Positions 17,036 through 25,979 of a stretch of 64,000 nt of DNA are shown piece after piece. The stretch is from Oscillospiraceae bacterium (GTDB lineage Bacteria; Bacillota; Clostridia; Oscillospirales; Oscillospiraceae), in NCBI GenBank assembly GCA_017456645.1, contig JAFTIZ010000005.1:1-64000 (forward strand), given 5' to 3'. A program made the position numbers and the translations under genes. The notes beneath the pieces are model-generated. The model did no database searches. It had not been told where the DNA came from and worked only from the letters and a program-made list of their open reading frames with translations. The first letter of the stretch is position 1, and the number at the start of each line of letters is the position of its first letter.

Positions 17036-17291
17036 AAACACATTGATGGGATGAAGTAAGCGACCATCTTTCCGCCAGAGAGCTGCCGGTTGGTGCAAGG
17101 CAGTGGGGAAGACCGCCGAAATACCTCCCGGAGTGGCCTGCCTGAAATATGAGTAGGGGAGGACGGGTGCGCCCGAGAGAGCGCAAAGCGTTGTTCGACG
17201 CTTCGAGGGCTGCATCGTGAGATGCAGCTAAACCAGAGGTGGTACCGCGTATTTTACGCCCTCTGTCCGATTTGGACAGGGGGCGTTTCTT
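17036..17291 (+). promoter_or_regulatory. T-box riboswitch leader, tyrosine specifier
   Basis: Stem I elements are present: GATGGGATGAAGTAAG, AGAGAG and the distal-loop motif GGTTGGTGCAAGGCAG. TAC (17122-17124, Tyr) sits in the specifier position, followed by CTCCCGGAG. The T-box core AGAGGTGGTACCGCG is at 17235-17249, and a terminator stem 17256-17268/17274-17286 with T-run competes with the antiterminator. Uncharged tRNA-Tyr should allow read-through into yjbR and tyrS. The codon choice is supported by the same spacing in the valS leader. Confidence 0.93.
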
Positions 17292-17308
17292 GTTTTAGAG
17301 GTGATCGG

Positions 17309-17671
17309 ATGAAATATCCTTGGATCGATGAATACCTTTTGCAAAAAAAGGGCGTAACGAAGGATCATAAACTAGAGTGGAACTGGGTTCGCTACATGGT
17401 AGGTGATAAATTGTTCTGTGCCGTTTGCCTGGACGAAGAGGATAAACCTTACTACATAACCCTGAAACTGGAACCTGCTAAAGGAGATGCCTTGCGTAAG
17501 CTTTATCCGGATATTTTGCCAGGATATTACATGAACAAAGTTCACTGGAATTCCGTTAAACCCAATGGCGAAGTTCCTGATGAATTAATGAGGGAAATGC
17601 TGAACGAAGCCTATGAACTGGTACTGTCTGGACTTCCCAAAAAGAAAACAGCTGAAATAAATAACATTTAG
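17309..17671 (+). CDS. MmcQ/YjbR family protein
   Basis: A 120-residue single-domain YjbR-fold protein ([54 protein letters not shown]). The fold is a double-wing, CyaY-like domain; a DNA-binding role has been suggested for the family, but the function is unsettled. The ATG at 17309 follows GAGGTGATC. It lies between the tyrosine T-box and tyrS with 13 bases to tyrS, so it is co-induced by tyrosine shortage. Confidence 0.82.
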   Translation: MKYPWIDEYLLQKKGVTKDHKLEWNWVRYMVGDKLFCAVCLDEEDKPYYITLKLEPAKGDALRKLYPDILPGYYMNKVHWNSVKPNGEVPDELMREMLNEAYELVLSGLPKKKTAEINNI

Positions 17672-17684
17672 GAGGATACCCAAA

Positions 17685-18908
17685 ATGAAATTATATGACG
17701 AGTTAGTTGCCCGCGGCCTCATCGCCCAGGTGACCAATGAAGACGAGATTCGTGAAATGATCGACAACGGCAAGGCCACCTTTTACATCGGATTTGACCC
17801 CACCGCCGATAGCCTGCACGTTGGTCACTTCATGGCTCTGTGCCTGATGAAGCGGCTGCAGATGGCCGGCAACAAGCCCATCGCCCTGATCGGCGGCGGC
17901 ACTGCCATGATCGGCGACCCCACCGGCAGAACCGATATGCGCTCCATGATGACCAAGGAAGTCATCGACCACAACTGCGCTTGCTTCAAAAAGCAGATGG
18001 AGCGGTTCATCGAGTTCGGTGAGGGCAAGGCTCAGATGGTCAATAACGCCGATTGGCTGCTGAACCTGAACTATGTTGATTTCATCCGTGAGATCGGTGG
18101 CTGCTTCAGCGTCAACAATATGCTCCGTGCCGAGTGCTTCAAGCAGCGGATGGAGAAGGGTCTGAGCTTCCTTGAGTTCAACTACATGCCCATGCAGTCC
18201 TACGACTTCTACTACCTGTTCCAGCGCTACGGCTGCAATATGCAGTTCGGCGGCAACGACCAGTGGAGTAATATGCTGGGCGGCACCGAGCTGATTCGCC
18301 GCAAGCTAGGCAAGGATGCCCATGCCATGACCATCACCCTGCTGCTCAATTCCGAGGGCAAGAAGATGGGCAAGACCGCCAAGGGCGCTGTCTGGCTTGA
18401 CCCCAATAAGACCAGCCCCTTTGAATTCTACCAGTACTGGCGCAACGTGGAGGACGGCGACGTTCTCAAGTGCATCCGTATGCTGACCTTCCTGCCTATG
18501 GAGCAGATCGACGCTATGTCCGATTGGAAGGATGCTCAGCTGAACACCGCCAAGGAGATCCTTGCTTACGAGCTGACCAAGCTGGTTCACGGCGAGGAGG
18601 AGGCCGACAAAGCTCAGGCTGCCGCCAAGGCGCTGTTTGTGAGTGGTGGCGACGATGCCAATATGCCCACCACAGAGATCACCGCCGACAAGCTGGTTGA
18701 TGGCAAGATCGGCATTCTGAACCTGATGGTGGCCTGCGGTCTGGCTCCTTCCAATAAGCAGGCTCGCCAGCTGGTTGAGCAAGGCGGCGTTCTTGTGAAT
18801 GATGAGAAGGTGCCCAGTGCTCAGTTTGCTGTGACCGAGGATATGTTAAAAGAAGGCGTGAAGATCCGCAAGGGTAAGAAGGTTTTCCACAAGGCTATTC
18901 TGGCTTAA
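17685..18908 (+). CDS. tyrS: Tyrosyl-tRNA synthetase
   Basis: A 407-residue class I synthetase charging tRNA-Tyr. The HIGH-type signature is HVGHF, tyrosine-site residues lie in [22 protein letters not shown], and the KMSKS-type loop is [11 protein letters not shown]-terminal S4 RNA-binding domain ([20 protein letters not shown], residues about 345-405) binds the tRNA. AGGAGG lies before the ATG. Expression is governed by the tyrosine T-box upstream of yjbR. Confidence 0.97.
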   Translation: MKLYDELVARGLIAQVTNEDEIREMIDNGKATFYIGFDPTADSLHVGHFMALCLMKRLQMAGNKPIALIGGGTAMIGDPTGRTDMRSMMTKEVIDHNCACFKKQMERFIEFGEGKAQMVNNADWLLNLNYVDFIREIGGCFSVNNMLRAECFKQRMEKGLSFLEFNYMPMQSYDFYYLFQRYGCNMQFGGNDQWSNMLGGTELIRRKLGKDAHAMTITLLLNSEGKKMGKTAKGAVWLDPNKTSPFEFYQYWRNVEDGDVLKCIRMLTFLPMEQIDAMSDWKDAQLNTAKEILAYELTKLVHGEEEADKAQAAAKALFVSGGDDANMPTTEITADKLVDGKIGILNLMVACGLAPSNKQARQLVEQGGVLVNDEKVPSAQFAVTEDMLKEGVKIRKGKKVFHKAILA

Positions 18909-18915
18909 TACTTTG

Positions 18916-18939
18916 AACGCCGCCCATTCGGGCGGCGTT
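18916..18939 (+). terminator. Bidirectional terminator between tyrS and dapA
   Basis: A perfect 10-bp GC-rich stem AACGCCGCCC with ATTC loop followed by TATCTTAT; the convergent dapA gene stops 5 bases later. Confidence 0.85.
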
Positions 18940-18943
18940 TATC

Positions 18944-19813
18944 TTATCCATTCAGAGCAGCTTTCAGCCGTTCCTTGTTTTCCTTGCTCAATTCTGTCAG
19001 CGGCAGGCGAGGGGAGCCGCAATCGTAGCCGACATAGCGCATGGCTGCCTTAACGGGGATCGGGTTTGGCTCACAGAACAGCAGTTCGATCAAGGGCTGC
19101 AACTCTTGCTGTAAGGCCGCGGCGGTATCCAGATCGCCGGCTAATGCCGCTTTGGCCATGGCCTGCGTTCGCACGGGCACTACGTTGGATAGTACGGAGA
19201 TCACACCCTTGGCACCCAGGGAGATTGCCGGTACGATCAGCTCATCGTTGCCCGTCCAGACGGTGAAATCCTTGCATTCTCGACACAGTTTTGTAACTTT
19301 GGATACGTCATTGGAGGCTTCTTTGATGCCTGCAATGTTAGGAATTGGGGCAAGCCGCTGACAGACAGACACCGGCATATCTAGCCCCGTACGTCCGGGA
19401 ACGTTATAGGCGATGATCGGAATGCTGACGGAGTGGGCGACGGTCAAATAGTGCGCCATGAGCCCTTCGGGTGTGGCCTTGTTGTAGTATGGACTGACGA
19501 TCAGCAAAGCATCGACACCCACCTGCTCTGCAGCAAGGCTCAGCTGTGCTGTGTGAGAGGTACAGTTGCACCCTGTGCCTGCGATGATCAGACAATCCTT
19601 TCCAACATAGGATTTTGCCCGTTGGAAAAGCTCCAGCTTTTCCTCATCGGTTAAGGTCGGGGCTTCGCCGGTGGTGCCGCATATGACCACAGATTGTATG
19701 CCAGCATCCAGCTGCCTACGAAGCAGCTGTTCCATCATTGGGTAGTTTACTTTGCCGTCTAAAAACGGCGTTACCAGAGCGGTGCAGGCTCCGGTAAATA
19801 GCGGTTTATGCAT
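18944..19813 (-). CDS. dapA: 4-hydroxy-tetrahydrodipicolinate synthase
   Basis: DapA condenses pyruvate and aspartate semialdehyde in the lysine/diaminopimelate pathway, which also supplies dipicolinate precursors in spore formers. The Schiff-base lysine is Lys164 in AGIKEASND. GTTGE (46-50), VSPYYNK (catalytic Tyr) and YNVPGRTG are present. The ATG at 19813 is chosen over 19819 because GGAGGG is 6 bases from it. It stands alone, divergent from queA. No lysine riboswitch is visible. Confidence 0.95.
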   Translation of the reverse strand: MHKPLFTGACTALVTPFLDGKVNYPMMEQLLRRQLDAGIQSVVICGTTGEAPTLTDEEKLELFQRAKSYVGKDCLIIAGTGCNCTSHTAQLSLAAEQVGVDALLIVSPYYNKATPEGLMAHYLTVAHSVSIPIIAYNVPGRTGLDMPVSVCQRLAPIPNIAGIKEASNDVSKVTKLCRECKDFTVWTGNDELIVPAISLGAKGVISVLSNVVPVRTQAMAKAALAGDLDTAAALQQELQPLIELLFCEPNPIPVKAAMRYVGYDCGSPRLPLTELSKENKERLKAALNG

Positions 19814-19849
19814 ATTCATCCCTCCACGCTAATCTATGCCGGTACGGAG

Positions 19850-19889
19850 TATTTTGCGTGTTGCAAAATATGGGGGATTGGGCTATAAT
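19850..19889 (+). promoter_or_regulatory. queA promoter overlapped by a palindrome
   Basis: TTGCAA (19861-19866), a 17-base spacer and TATAAT (19884-19889). A perfect inverted repeat TATTTTGC-GTGTT-GCAAAATA (19850-19870) covers the -35, so a regulator could block it. The same site lies upstream of divergent dapA. Confidence 0.6.
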
Positions 19890-19919
19890 GAACGAAATGC
19901 AATCTTTGGAGGAACGATT

Positions 19920-20954
19920 TTGAAAACAAGTGATTTTTGGTATGACCTGCCGGAGGAATTGATCGCACAGACGCCTCTGGAGCAGCGGGATACCTCCCGT
20001 TTGCTGGTGCTTAATAAAGAAAGCGGTGCGCTGTCGCACAAGCATTTTTACGATGTTATCGACTATCTGCAACCGGGCGATTGCCTTGTTATGAACGATT
20101 CCCGCGTTTTGCCTGCACGGCTTCTTGGGCATCGCCCCACCGGCGGTGCGGTAGAAGTTCTGCTGTTGCGGGATTTGGGTGATAAGAAATGGGAATGTTT
20201 GTGTAAGCCCGGCCGCAAAATGCAGGTCGGACATGAAGTCATTTTTGGTGACGGAGAGCTTACCGGTACTGTGGTTGAGGTTCAGGAAACCGGTAATCGC
20301 GTGGTGGAATTTCACTATGAGGGTATCTTTCTCGAAGTTCTGGAGCGTCTGGGCAAGATGCCACTGCCGCCCTATATCAAGGCGGAATTGCAGGACCAGG
20401 AGCGGTATCAAACCGTATATTCCCGCGAGGTCGGCTCTGCCGCAGCACCTACCGCCGGTCTACATTTTACCAATGGATTGTTGAAAAAAATCCGTGCTAA
20501 GGGTGTAAAGACCGCTTTTGTGACTTTACATGTTGGCCTTGGAACCTTCCGGCCTGTAAAAGCGGACGATATTTCCGACCATCATATGCACTCGGAGCTG
20601 TGCATGATTTCGGAGCAAACCGCAGATGTTCTAAATGAAACCAAGCGGAACGGCGGTCGGATCATCTGCGTGGGTACTACCTCCTGCCGGACGCTGGAAA
20701 GCCTAGTAAATGATGATGGCAGCTTTGAAGCAAAGTCGAAATGGACGGAGATCTTCATTTACCCGGGCTACAAGTTCAAGGCTATGGAAGGGCTCATCAC
20801 CAATTTCCATCTGCCGGAAAGCACCCTTGTGATGCTGGTTTCCGCGTTCGCTGGTCGGAAAAATGTATTGAACGCCTATAACGAGGCTGTTTCCATGAGA
20901 TATCGCTTCTTCAGTTTTGGCGACGCCATGTTCATCGGAGATATCAGAGAATAA
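19920..20954 (+). CDS. queA: S-adenosylmethionine:tRNA ribosyltransferase-isomerase QueA
   Basis: QueA transfers the ribosyl part of SAM onto preQ1 in tRNA to make epoxyqueuosine. The 344-residue protein shows [38 protein letters not shown], SEAxDxL-like [31 protein letters not shown] and [10 protein letters not shown]. The start is TTG at 19920, 7 bases after GGAGG and matching the family N-terminus M-K-x-S-D-F. tgt, the preceding step in queuosine synthesis, lies 1.8 kb downstream, separated by two accessory genes. Confidence 0.95.
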   Translation: MKTSDFWYDLPEELIAQTPLEQRDTSRLLVLNKESGALSHKHFYDVIDYLQPGDCLVMNDSRVLPARLLGHRPTGGAVEVLLLRDLGDKKWECLCKPGRKMQVGHEVIFGDGELTGTVVEVQETGNRVVEFHYEGIFLEVLERLGKMPLPPYIKAELQDQERYQTVYSREVGSAAAPTAGLHFTNGLLKKIRAKGVKTAFVTLHVGLGTFRPVKADDISDHHMHSELCMISEQTADVLNETKRNGGRIICVGTTSCRTLESLVNDDGSFEAKSKWTEIFIYPGYKFKAMEGLITNFHLPESTLVMLVSAFAGRKNVLNAYNEAVSMRYRFFSFGDAMFIGDIRE

Positions 20955-20960
20955 AATGAC

Positions 20961-20987
20961 AGCCGGGAAGGAGATACCTTCCCGGCT
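20961..20987 (+). terminator. Bidirectional terminator after queA
   Basis: A perfect 11-bp stem AGCCGGGAAGG with AGATA loop, between queA and the convergent lipoprotein gene. Confidence 0.75.
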
Positions 20988-20994
20988 GCTGCAA

Positions 20995-21735
20995 TTAAGA
21001 AATCTTTGTAAGAGAAGACTCGCCGTACAGTTCGCACAGATCAGCATAAACCGCATCTTCAGTGGTCCAGTTATGATGTACAGCCTTACCGTAATTGGTT
21101 GTGTATTTATTATATGAATGGCCGTAGTCGTTGATGCCAAATGCATAATTGTAGCAATGCGTGCCATTGGAAATGATGAAGATCACCTCAGACACTACAC
21201 GACGGTCTTCGTCACTATCGGGGTCTGCATTATCGTTGAATAAAAAGTAAGCGCCGATAATGGTTTCTTCCGGCTCTAACCGTTTAATCATTTTCTGTTC
21301 AATAGCCCCAAATTGCACGGAGCTGGTTTTCTTAATAGCGGTGCTGCTGTACAAGCCGTGAACCGTGTACTTCTGTGCGGTGGATTTCATCATAATACCG
21401 AGCCGAGCAGCTTCCTCGTAGGAATAGGACAAAGAAATGGTAATGGCATCTCCGTTGCTTAGAGCAGAGTCCTTATTAGCCTTAACAGTGATGTCCTTAA
21501 TAAATTCGACGATCTCGGTGTTGGTCTTGTCGTATTGGATGTGCTCGAGGTTCTTGCTTATGGTCATAGTTCCGGAACCGGATACACCACTACAGTAGAT
21601 GCTGATGGCTTGAAAATAATCGATTACGATAGGGTCTTTTACAACGGGCTGGGTTTCACTACCGGAACTGGAGCAGGCAACGAGGGAAAGAGCCATGATC
21701 AGTGCAAGAAAGGCACAGAATAAACGTTTTGTCAT
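20995..21735 (-). CDS. Predicted lipoprotein
   Basis: A 246-residue exported protein. The N-terminus is a lipoprotein signal with lipobox LVAC (lipidated Cys21), followed by a Ser/Gly linker. The mature part is mixed alpha/beta with no recognised family (segments MTISKNLEHIQYDKTNTEI, IKKTSSVQFGAIE, DSDEDRRVVSEVIFI). It is expected on the outer face of the membrane. It lies divergent from the alpha/beta hydrolase gene with a consensus promoter of its own and interrupts the usual queA-tgt-yajC order. Confidence 0.75.
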   Translation of the reverse strand: MTKRLFCAFLALIMALSLVACSSSGSETQPVVKDPIVIDYFQAISIYCSGVSGSGTMTISKNLEHIQYDKTNTEIVEFIKDITVKANKDSALSNGDAITISLSYSYEEAARLGIMMKSTAQKYTVHGLYSSTAIKKTSSVQFGAIEQKMIKRLEPEETIIGAYFLFNDNADPDSDEDRRVVSEVIFIISNGTHCYNYAFGINDYGHSYNKYTTNYGKAVHHNWTTEDAVYADLCELYGESSLTKIS

Positions 21736-21764
21736 TTGTGTTCCTCCTGAGTATCTTTTAAATT

Positions 21765-21850
21765 ATTATACCATGGTAATAAATGTTGTCAAGATATTCG
21801 TCATTCTCCGAGAAAATACCGATTGACACTACAGCATATTTTGATAAAAT
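21765..21850. promoter_or_regulatory. Divergent promoters: lipoprotein (-) and alpha/beta hydrolase (+)
   Basis: Minus strand: TTGACA (21792-21787), 16 bases, TATAAT (21770-21765). Plus strand: TTGACA (21823-21828), 16 bases, TAAAAT (21845-21850). Both are near consensus. Confidence 0.75.
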
Positions 21851-21883
21851 AGGGTAGATACAATATAAGAAATGGAGATACGT

Positions 21884-22777
21884 ATGTTTGATAAATTTAA
21901 GGCGGATATCCTGTTTCATCAGCTTTTAAAGCGACCTGATATTGATAAAGCATATGCCAAGGTTCCTCCTACGGATTCCTGGTATGAAACCATCAATAAG
22001 GTTCATGAATCTCTTGAAAAGATCCAAATGTTGCCCCATGAGGTCGTGGAGATTCAGAGTCATGATGGATTAACCTTAAAAGCAGTGTATTATCCGGCGC
22101 AGAATCAGACCGGCAAAGCTGTGATCTTCGCCCACGGCTATACCAGCCATGCTGAACGGGAATGGGCGTTTCCCGGTTTGTTCTATCATTCTTTGGGATT
22201 TAATGTGCTGATTCCTTATCAAAGAGCCCACGGAATGAGTCAGGGTAAATTCATTTCTTTTGGCGCTTTGGAGCATCTGGACATGATGAAGTGGGTTGAG
22301 AAAATCAATCTGATTCATCCGGATGACAGTATTCTGATCCATGGTTTGAGCATGGGCGGCGGGATCGTCCTTAACCTTTGCGACAAGGAAATGAAAAATG
22401 TAAAAGCCCTGATCTCTGATGCGCCCAATGTTAGTATTGCGGATTTCTTCAAGGGCATATGCGGCCATGTTTTTAAGAAAAAGTCGGAAAAGGTGCTTCC
22501 TCATGTGTTCGGACGCTTCCAAAGGGAGTTTGGCGTGGATGCTAAGGATTTTGACGCATCGCAGATTGTTTGCAATTGCAGATATCCTCTGCTGTTGTCT
22601 GCGGGAAGCATGGAGCAACGGGAAGATGTCTTTAATCAGCTGCGTGAGTGTAATCCGATGGATACCACGATCGTTATTCTGCCCGGCTGCAACCACGGAA
22701 ACGGTATGTATAAGCAAACAGAAATGTTTCAAAACGCGATTAAGACCTTTGTGGATCGGTATATCGATGGGAGATAA
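21884..22777 (+). CDS. Alpha/beta hydrolase
   Basis: A 297-residue serine hydrolase of the alpha/beta fold. The oxyanion strand is AVIFAHGYTSHA; the nucleophile elbow is GLSMGGG; the catalytic Asp and His candidates lie around LLLSAGSMEQRED and LPGCNHGNGMY. It resembles the DUF/BAAT-type peptidases annotated in Clostridia next to lipoproteins. A short hydrophobic N-terminal segment is not strong enough to call export. GGAG precedes the ATG at 21884. It stops 2 bases before the tgt ATG, so the two are probably co-transcribed. Confidence 0.82.
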   Translation: MFDKFKADILFHQLLKRPDIDKAYAKVPPTDSWYETINKVHESLEKIQMLPHEVVEIQSHDGLTLKAVYYPAQNQTGKAVIFAHGYTSHAEREWAFPGLFYHSLGFNVLIPYQRAHGMSQGKFISFGALEHLDMMKWVEKINLIHPDDSILIHGLSMGGGIVLNLCDKEMKNVKALISDAPNVSIADFFKGICGHVFKKKSEKVLPHVFGRFQREFGVDAKDFDASQIVCNCRYPLLLSAGSMEQREDVFNQLRECNPMDTTIVILPGCNHGNGMYKQTEMFQNAIKTFVDRYIDGR

Positions 22778-22779
22778 TT

Positions 22780-23910
22780 ATGTTTGAATTAAAGAAAACC
22801 GAGGGCAAGGCTCGTCGGGGCGAGTTTACCTGCGCCCACGGCACGGTGCAGACTCCGGTATTTATGAATGTTGGCACTCAGGGTGCTATCAAGGGCGCAT
22901 TGAGCGCGGAGGATCTGAAGAACATCGGCTGCCAGGTGGAACTTTCCAATACCTACCATCTGCATCTGCGGCCTACGGACAAGCTGGTTCGTCAGTGCGG
23001 CGGTCTGCATAAGTTTATGACCTGGGACGGCCCGATTTTGACGGATTCCGGCGGATTTCAGGTATTCAGTCTGTCGGGCCTTCGCAAGATCAAGGAGGAG
23101 GGCGTGTATTTCTCCTCCCATATCGACGGCCGAAAGATTTTCATGGGCCCCGAGGAAAGTATGCAAATTCAGTCCAATCTGGGCAGTGATATCTGCATGG
23201 CCTTTGATGAGTGTATTGAGAACCCCTCTCCCCGTGACTATGTTCTGAAAAGTGTGGATCGCACCTACCGCTGGCTGGTTCGCTGCAAGGAAGAGAATGC
23301 ACGGCTGAACAGCCTGCCGGATACGGTCAATCCCCAGCAGCAGCTGTGGGGCATCAATCAGGGCGGTACCTATGAGGACATCCGCGTTGATCATATGAAG
23401 CGCATTGCCGAGCTGGATCTGCCCGGCTACGCCATCGGCGGTCTGGCTGTAGGTGAGTCGGCAGAGGAGATGTATCGCATCATAGAAGCTGTTGAGCCCC
23501 ATATGCCTGTCAACAAGCCCCGTTATCTCATGGGTGTCGGAACGCCCAGCAACATCATCGAGGCTGTAGCAAGAGGCGTTGATTTCTTCGATTGCGTTAT
23601 GCCTGCCCGCAATGCCCGCCATGCCCGCTTGTTTACTTGGAACGGCGCAATCAACCTGAAAAACGCCAAGTACGCCACGGATCTGGATCCCATTGATCCG
23701 GAATGTGATTGCCCCGTGTGCCGTCGCTACAGCCGCGCCTATATCCGCCATCTGTTCGTGGCAGAGGAAATGCTGGCTATGCGCTTGAGTGTCATGCACA
23801 ATCTGTACTTCTACAATAAGCTTATGGAGCGGATCCGTCAGGCGCTGGATGAGGGACGGTTTGAAGAGTTCCGGAGTGAATATTCTGTTAAATTAAGCCA
23901 GCGCATCTAA
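22780..23910 (+). CDS. tgt: Queuine tRNA-ribosyltransferase
   Basis: Tgt exchanges guanine-34 for preQ1 in tRNAs with GUN anticodons. The 376-residue protein has the catalytic Asp in ILTDSGGFQVFSL, the second catalytic Asp in GVDFFDCVMPARNARHA, the substrate loop GGLAVGE, and the zinc site CDCPVCRRYSRAY...H. Together with queA it supports queuosine modification. It follows the hydrolase gene after 2 bases. Confidence 0.97.
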   Translation: MFELKKTEGKARRGEFTCAHGTVQTPVFMNVGTQGAIKGALSAEDLKNIGCQVELSNTYHLHLRPTDKLVRQCGGLHKFMTWDGPILTDSGGFQVFSLSGLRKIKEEGVYFSSHIDGRKIFMGPEESMQIQSNLGSDICMAFDECIENPSPRDYVLKSVDRTYRWLVRCKEENARLNSLPDTVNPQQQLWGINQGGTYEDIRVDHMKRIAELDLPGYAIGGLAVGESAEEMYRIIEAVEPHMPVNKPRYLMGVGTPSNIIEAVARGVDFFDCVMPARNARHARLFTWNGAINLKNAKYATDLDPIDPECDCPVCRRYSRAYIRHLFVAEEMLAMRLSVMHNLYFYNKLMERIRQALDEGRFEEFRSEYSVKLSQRI

Positions 23911-23917
23911 ATTATGC

Positions 23918-23945
23918 TTGCATTTTAGTCCCGCGATGGTATAAT
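23918..23945 (+). promoter_or_regulatory. yajC promoter
   Basis: TTGCAT (23918-23923), a 16-base spacer and TATAAT (23940-23945). Confidence 0.65.
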
Positions 23946-23978
23946 GGATGCGTTAACAAACGAAAAGGAGATTTTCCC

Positions 23979-24335
23979 ATGGATATGACAATGATTATTA
24001 TGATGGTCGTCATGATCGCTGTTTTCTATTTCATGATGATCCGTCCCGAAAACAAGCGCAAGAAGGAAGCCGAAGAGATGCGCAACGCGCTGAAGAACGG
24101 CGACAAGGTCACCACCATCGGCGGCATTGTCGGTACTGTCGTCAACGTGAAGGACGATAAGTTTGTCATCGAAACCAGCGCTGATCAGGTCCGTATCGAG
24201 TTTGCCAAGTGGGCGCTGTCCACCAATGATTCTGCCATCGAGGCCGCTAAGGAAAAGGCTAAGAAGGAGCAGGAGGAGAAGGCCCGGGCTGTTGCAGCCA
24301 AGAAGGCCGAGCGCGCCAACAAGAAGAACCGCTGA
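23979..24335 (+). CDS. yajC: Preprotein translocase subunit YajC
   Basis: A 118-residue protein with one N-terminal transmembrane helix (IIMMVVMIAVFYFMMIRP), the conserved RPENKRKKE, and the beta-barrel-like GDKVTTIGGIVGTVVNVKDD segment, then a charged Lys/Glu/Ala tail. YajC associates with SecDF in the Sec translocon. Its position after tgt is typical; secD/secF do not follow here. AAAAGGAG precedes the ATG. Confidence 0.94.
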   Translation: MDMTMIIMMVVMIAVFYFMMIRPENKRKKEAEEMRNALKNGDKVTTIGGIVGTVVNVKDDKFVIETSADQVRIEFAKWALSTNDSAIEAAKEKAKKEQEEKARAVAAKKAERANKKNR

Positions 24336-24346
24336 CAGCAGATTTG

Positions 24347-24379
24347 AAAGGCCTGAAATCAAGGGGATTTCAGGCCTTT
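24347..24379 (+). terminator. Terminator after yajC
   Basis: A perfect 14-bp stem AAAGGCCTGAAATC with AAGGG loop, followed by TTCC. Confidence 0.8.
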
Positions 24380-24407
24380 TCCATTTCATCCATAAGGAGG
24401 GATATCT

Positions 24408-24902
24408 ATGAGTAGCAATATCGAAAATGTTTTGATCGAAATTCCCCTTGGTTCCAGAAATAAGTATGAGATCGATGAAAAGACCGGCCGGATTCATCTG
24501 GATCGGGTGCTGTATTCTGCCATGAGCTATCCTGCGGAGTACGGTATTATTGAAAACACGCTGGCTCCTGACGGCGACCCGCTGGATATTCTGGTCATCG
24601 CCTCTGAACCTACGTTCCCAGGCTGTACAGTTCCGGTTCGGGTGCTGGGGTATCTTGCCACCTGCGATCAGGGAAAAGAGGATTACAAGCTGATCTCTGT
24701 TGTGGCCTGCGATCCCAGATATGATCACATTACCCGGCTGGGGGATGTGTCCGACTTTGTACTCAAGGAGATCGCAAATTTCTTCCAGAACTATAAGGTG
24801 CTTCAGGGTCTGACTGTTGAGGTTGGAGAATATCACGGTCTGGAGGATACCCTTGAGATCATCCGTCAGTGTCGCGAGCGATTTGAACTCCATCAGGCAT
24901 AA
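24408..24902 (+). CDS. ppa: Inorganic pyrophosphatase (soluble, family I)
   Basis: A 164-residue enzyme hydrolysing PPi to phosphate. The metal-binding signature is DGDPLDILV; other family residues are in IEIPLGSRNKYEID, YPAEYGIIENT and DPRYDHI. AAGGAGGG lies before the ATG. It is transcribed alone between two terminators. The family I type (not the DHH/CBS family II) is clear from DxDPxD. Confidence 0.95.
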   Translation: MSSNIENVLIEIPLGSRNKYEIDEKTGRIHLDRVLYSAMSYPAEYGIIENTLAPDGDPLDILVIASEPTFPGCTVPVRVLGYLATCDQGKEDYKLISVVACDPRYDHITRLGDVSDFVLKEIANFFQNYKVLQGLTVEVGEYHGLEDTLEIIRQCRERFELHQA

Positions 24903-24906
24903 TGAA

Positions 24907-24930
24907 AGGCCGCAGCAATCGCTGCGGCCT
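24907..24930 (+). terminator. Bidirectional terminator between ppa and glycosyltransferase
   Basis: A perfect 10-bp stem AGGCCGCAGC with AATC loop, then TAAAAATTT. Confidence 0.8.
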
Positions 24931-24936
24931 AAAAAT

Positions 24937-25875
24937 TTAATTATCCTTGGATTTCAGAACCTCTTTGGCGATATACACCGGTCGATCCTTGCTTTGCTCA
25001 AAGGTACGCCCAACATATTCGCCGATGATACCAATGCAGAACAGCTGGATGCTGCCAAGCAAAAGGGTCAGAACAATGATAGTTGCATAGCCGGGAATGT
25101 CGATGCCCCAGATCAGCTTTTCAACGATGACCCACAGCAGATAGATCAGCGCAGCAACAGCTGTAAAGCTGCCGATGTAGATAGAGTAGCGCAGGGGCTT
25201 AGTGGAGAAGCCGATGATTCCCTCGATGGCGTAGTTCATCAGTTTGCGGAAGCTCCACTTGGTCTTGCCGGCGTGGCGTTCACAAGCAGTGTAGGGGATG
25301 AAGGTGGTTTCGTAGCCAACCCACGCAAACAGACCTTTGGAGAACCGATGATACTCTGCCAGCTCCAGCAGGCTATCCCGAACGCTGCGTCGGAAGGTGC
25401 GAAAATCGCTGGCATCGGAGTGAAGATTCACGTCGGACAGGTGGTTGATGATGCCGTAGAAGCATTTTTTGAAGAAGGAAAGAATCTTGCCCTCGCCGCG
25501 GCGATCCTGATATGCAGCCACCACATCGCATTCCTGCTTCTCGTCCAGAATTTTGACCATATCCAGCACGATCTCCGGGCGTTGCTGCAGATCCGCGTCG
25601 ATGAGGGAGATGTATTCACCCTCGGCGTGCTCCATACCGGCGTAAATGGCGGATTCCTTGCCGAAATTCCGGGAGAAGGAGATCACCTTTACAGGGAATT
25701 TTTGAGCGGCGTGGAGCTTCTTCAGGTTGTGCAATGTTGCGTCCTTGCTGCCGTCGTCCACAAATACGATTTCATAATCGTAGCCGCAGCCGTCAAAGGC
25801 GGAAAGAACTGCGTCCTGAAACGCAGCAATGTTTTCCGCTTCGTTATAGCAGGGGACAACAAGGGAAAGTTTCAT
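24937..25875 (-). CDS. Family 2 glycosyltransferase, DPM1/GtrB type, membrane-anchored
   Basis: A 312-residue GT2: SLVVPCYNEAENI, EIVFVDDGSKD (first Asp motif), FSRNFGKESAIYAG, SLIDADLQQRPE (DxD-type metal site) and GKTKWSFRKLMNYA. Two C-terminal transmembrane helices span about residues 228-252 and 264-290. Such enzymes transfer sugars from nucleotide sugars to polyprenyl phosphate at the cytoplasmic face; the exact sugar and acceptor are unknown. No flippase or wall-glycan partner is adjacent. It is monocistronic with its own promoter, divergent from valS. Confidence 0.88.
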   Translation of the reverse strand: MKLSLVVPCYNEAENIAAFQDAVLSAFDGCGYDYEIVFVDDGSKDATLHNLKKLHAAQKFPVKVISFSRNFGKESAIYAGMEHAEGEYISLIDADLQQRPEIVLDMVKILDEKQECDVVAAYQDRRGEGKILSFFKKCFYGIINHLSDVNLHSDASDFRTFRRSVRDSLLELAEYHRFSKGLFAWVGYETTFIPYTACERHAGKTKWSFRKLMNYAIEGIIGFSTKPLRYSIYIGSFTAVAALIYLLWVIVEKLIWGIDIPGYATIIVLTLLLGSIQLFCIGIIGEYVGRTFEQSKDRPVYIAKEVLKSKDN

Positions 25876-25908
25876 AAGCTATCAACTCTCTATCGTGTAA
25901 TTGAAGAT

Positions 25909-25973
25909 ATTATATTCCAGAATCCATTCTTCGTCAAGTTTTCATTGACATTTCGGGTAAAATGTGTTATTTT
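25909..25973. promoter_or_regulatory. Divergent promoters: glycosyltransferase (-) and valS T-box (+)
   Basis: Minus: TTGACG (25937-25932), 17 bases, TATAAT (25914-25909). Plus: TTGACA (25945-25950), 17 bases, TATTTT (25968-25973). The two -35 boxes are 7 bases apart. Confidence 0.75.
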
Positions 25974-25979
25974 ATCCGC

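Noticed and set aside
19820..19920. Possible preQ1 or lysine riboswitch between dapA and queA
   Set aside because: The gap is short, holds a promoter and palindrome, and shows no conserved aptamer sequence for either ligand.
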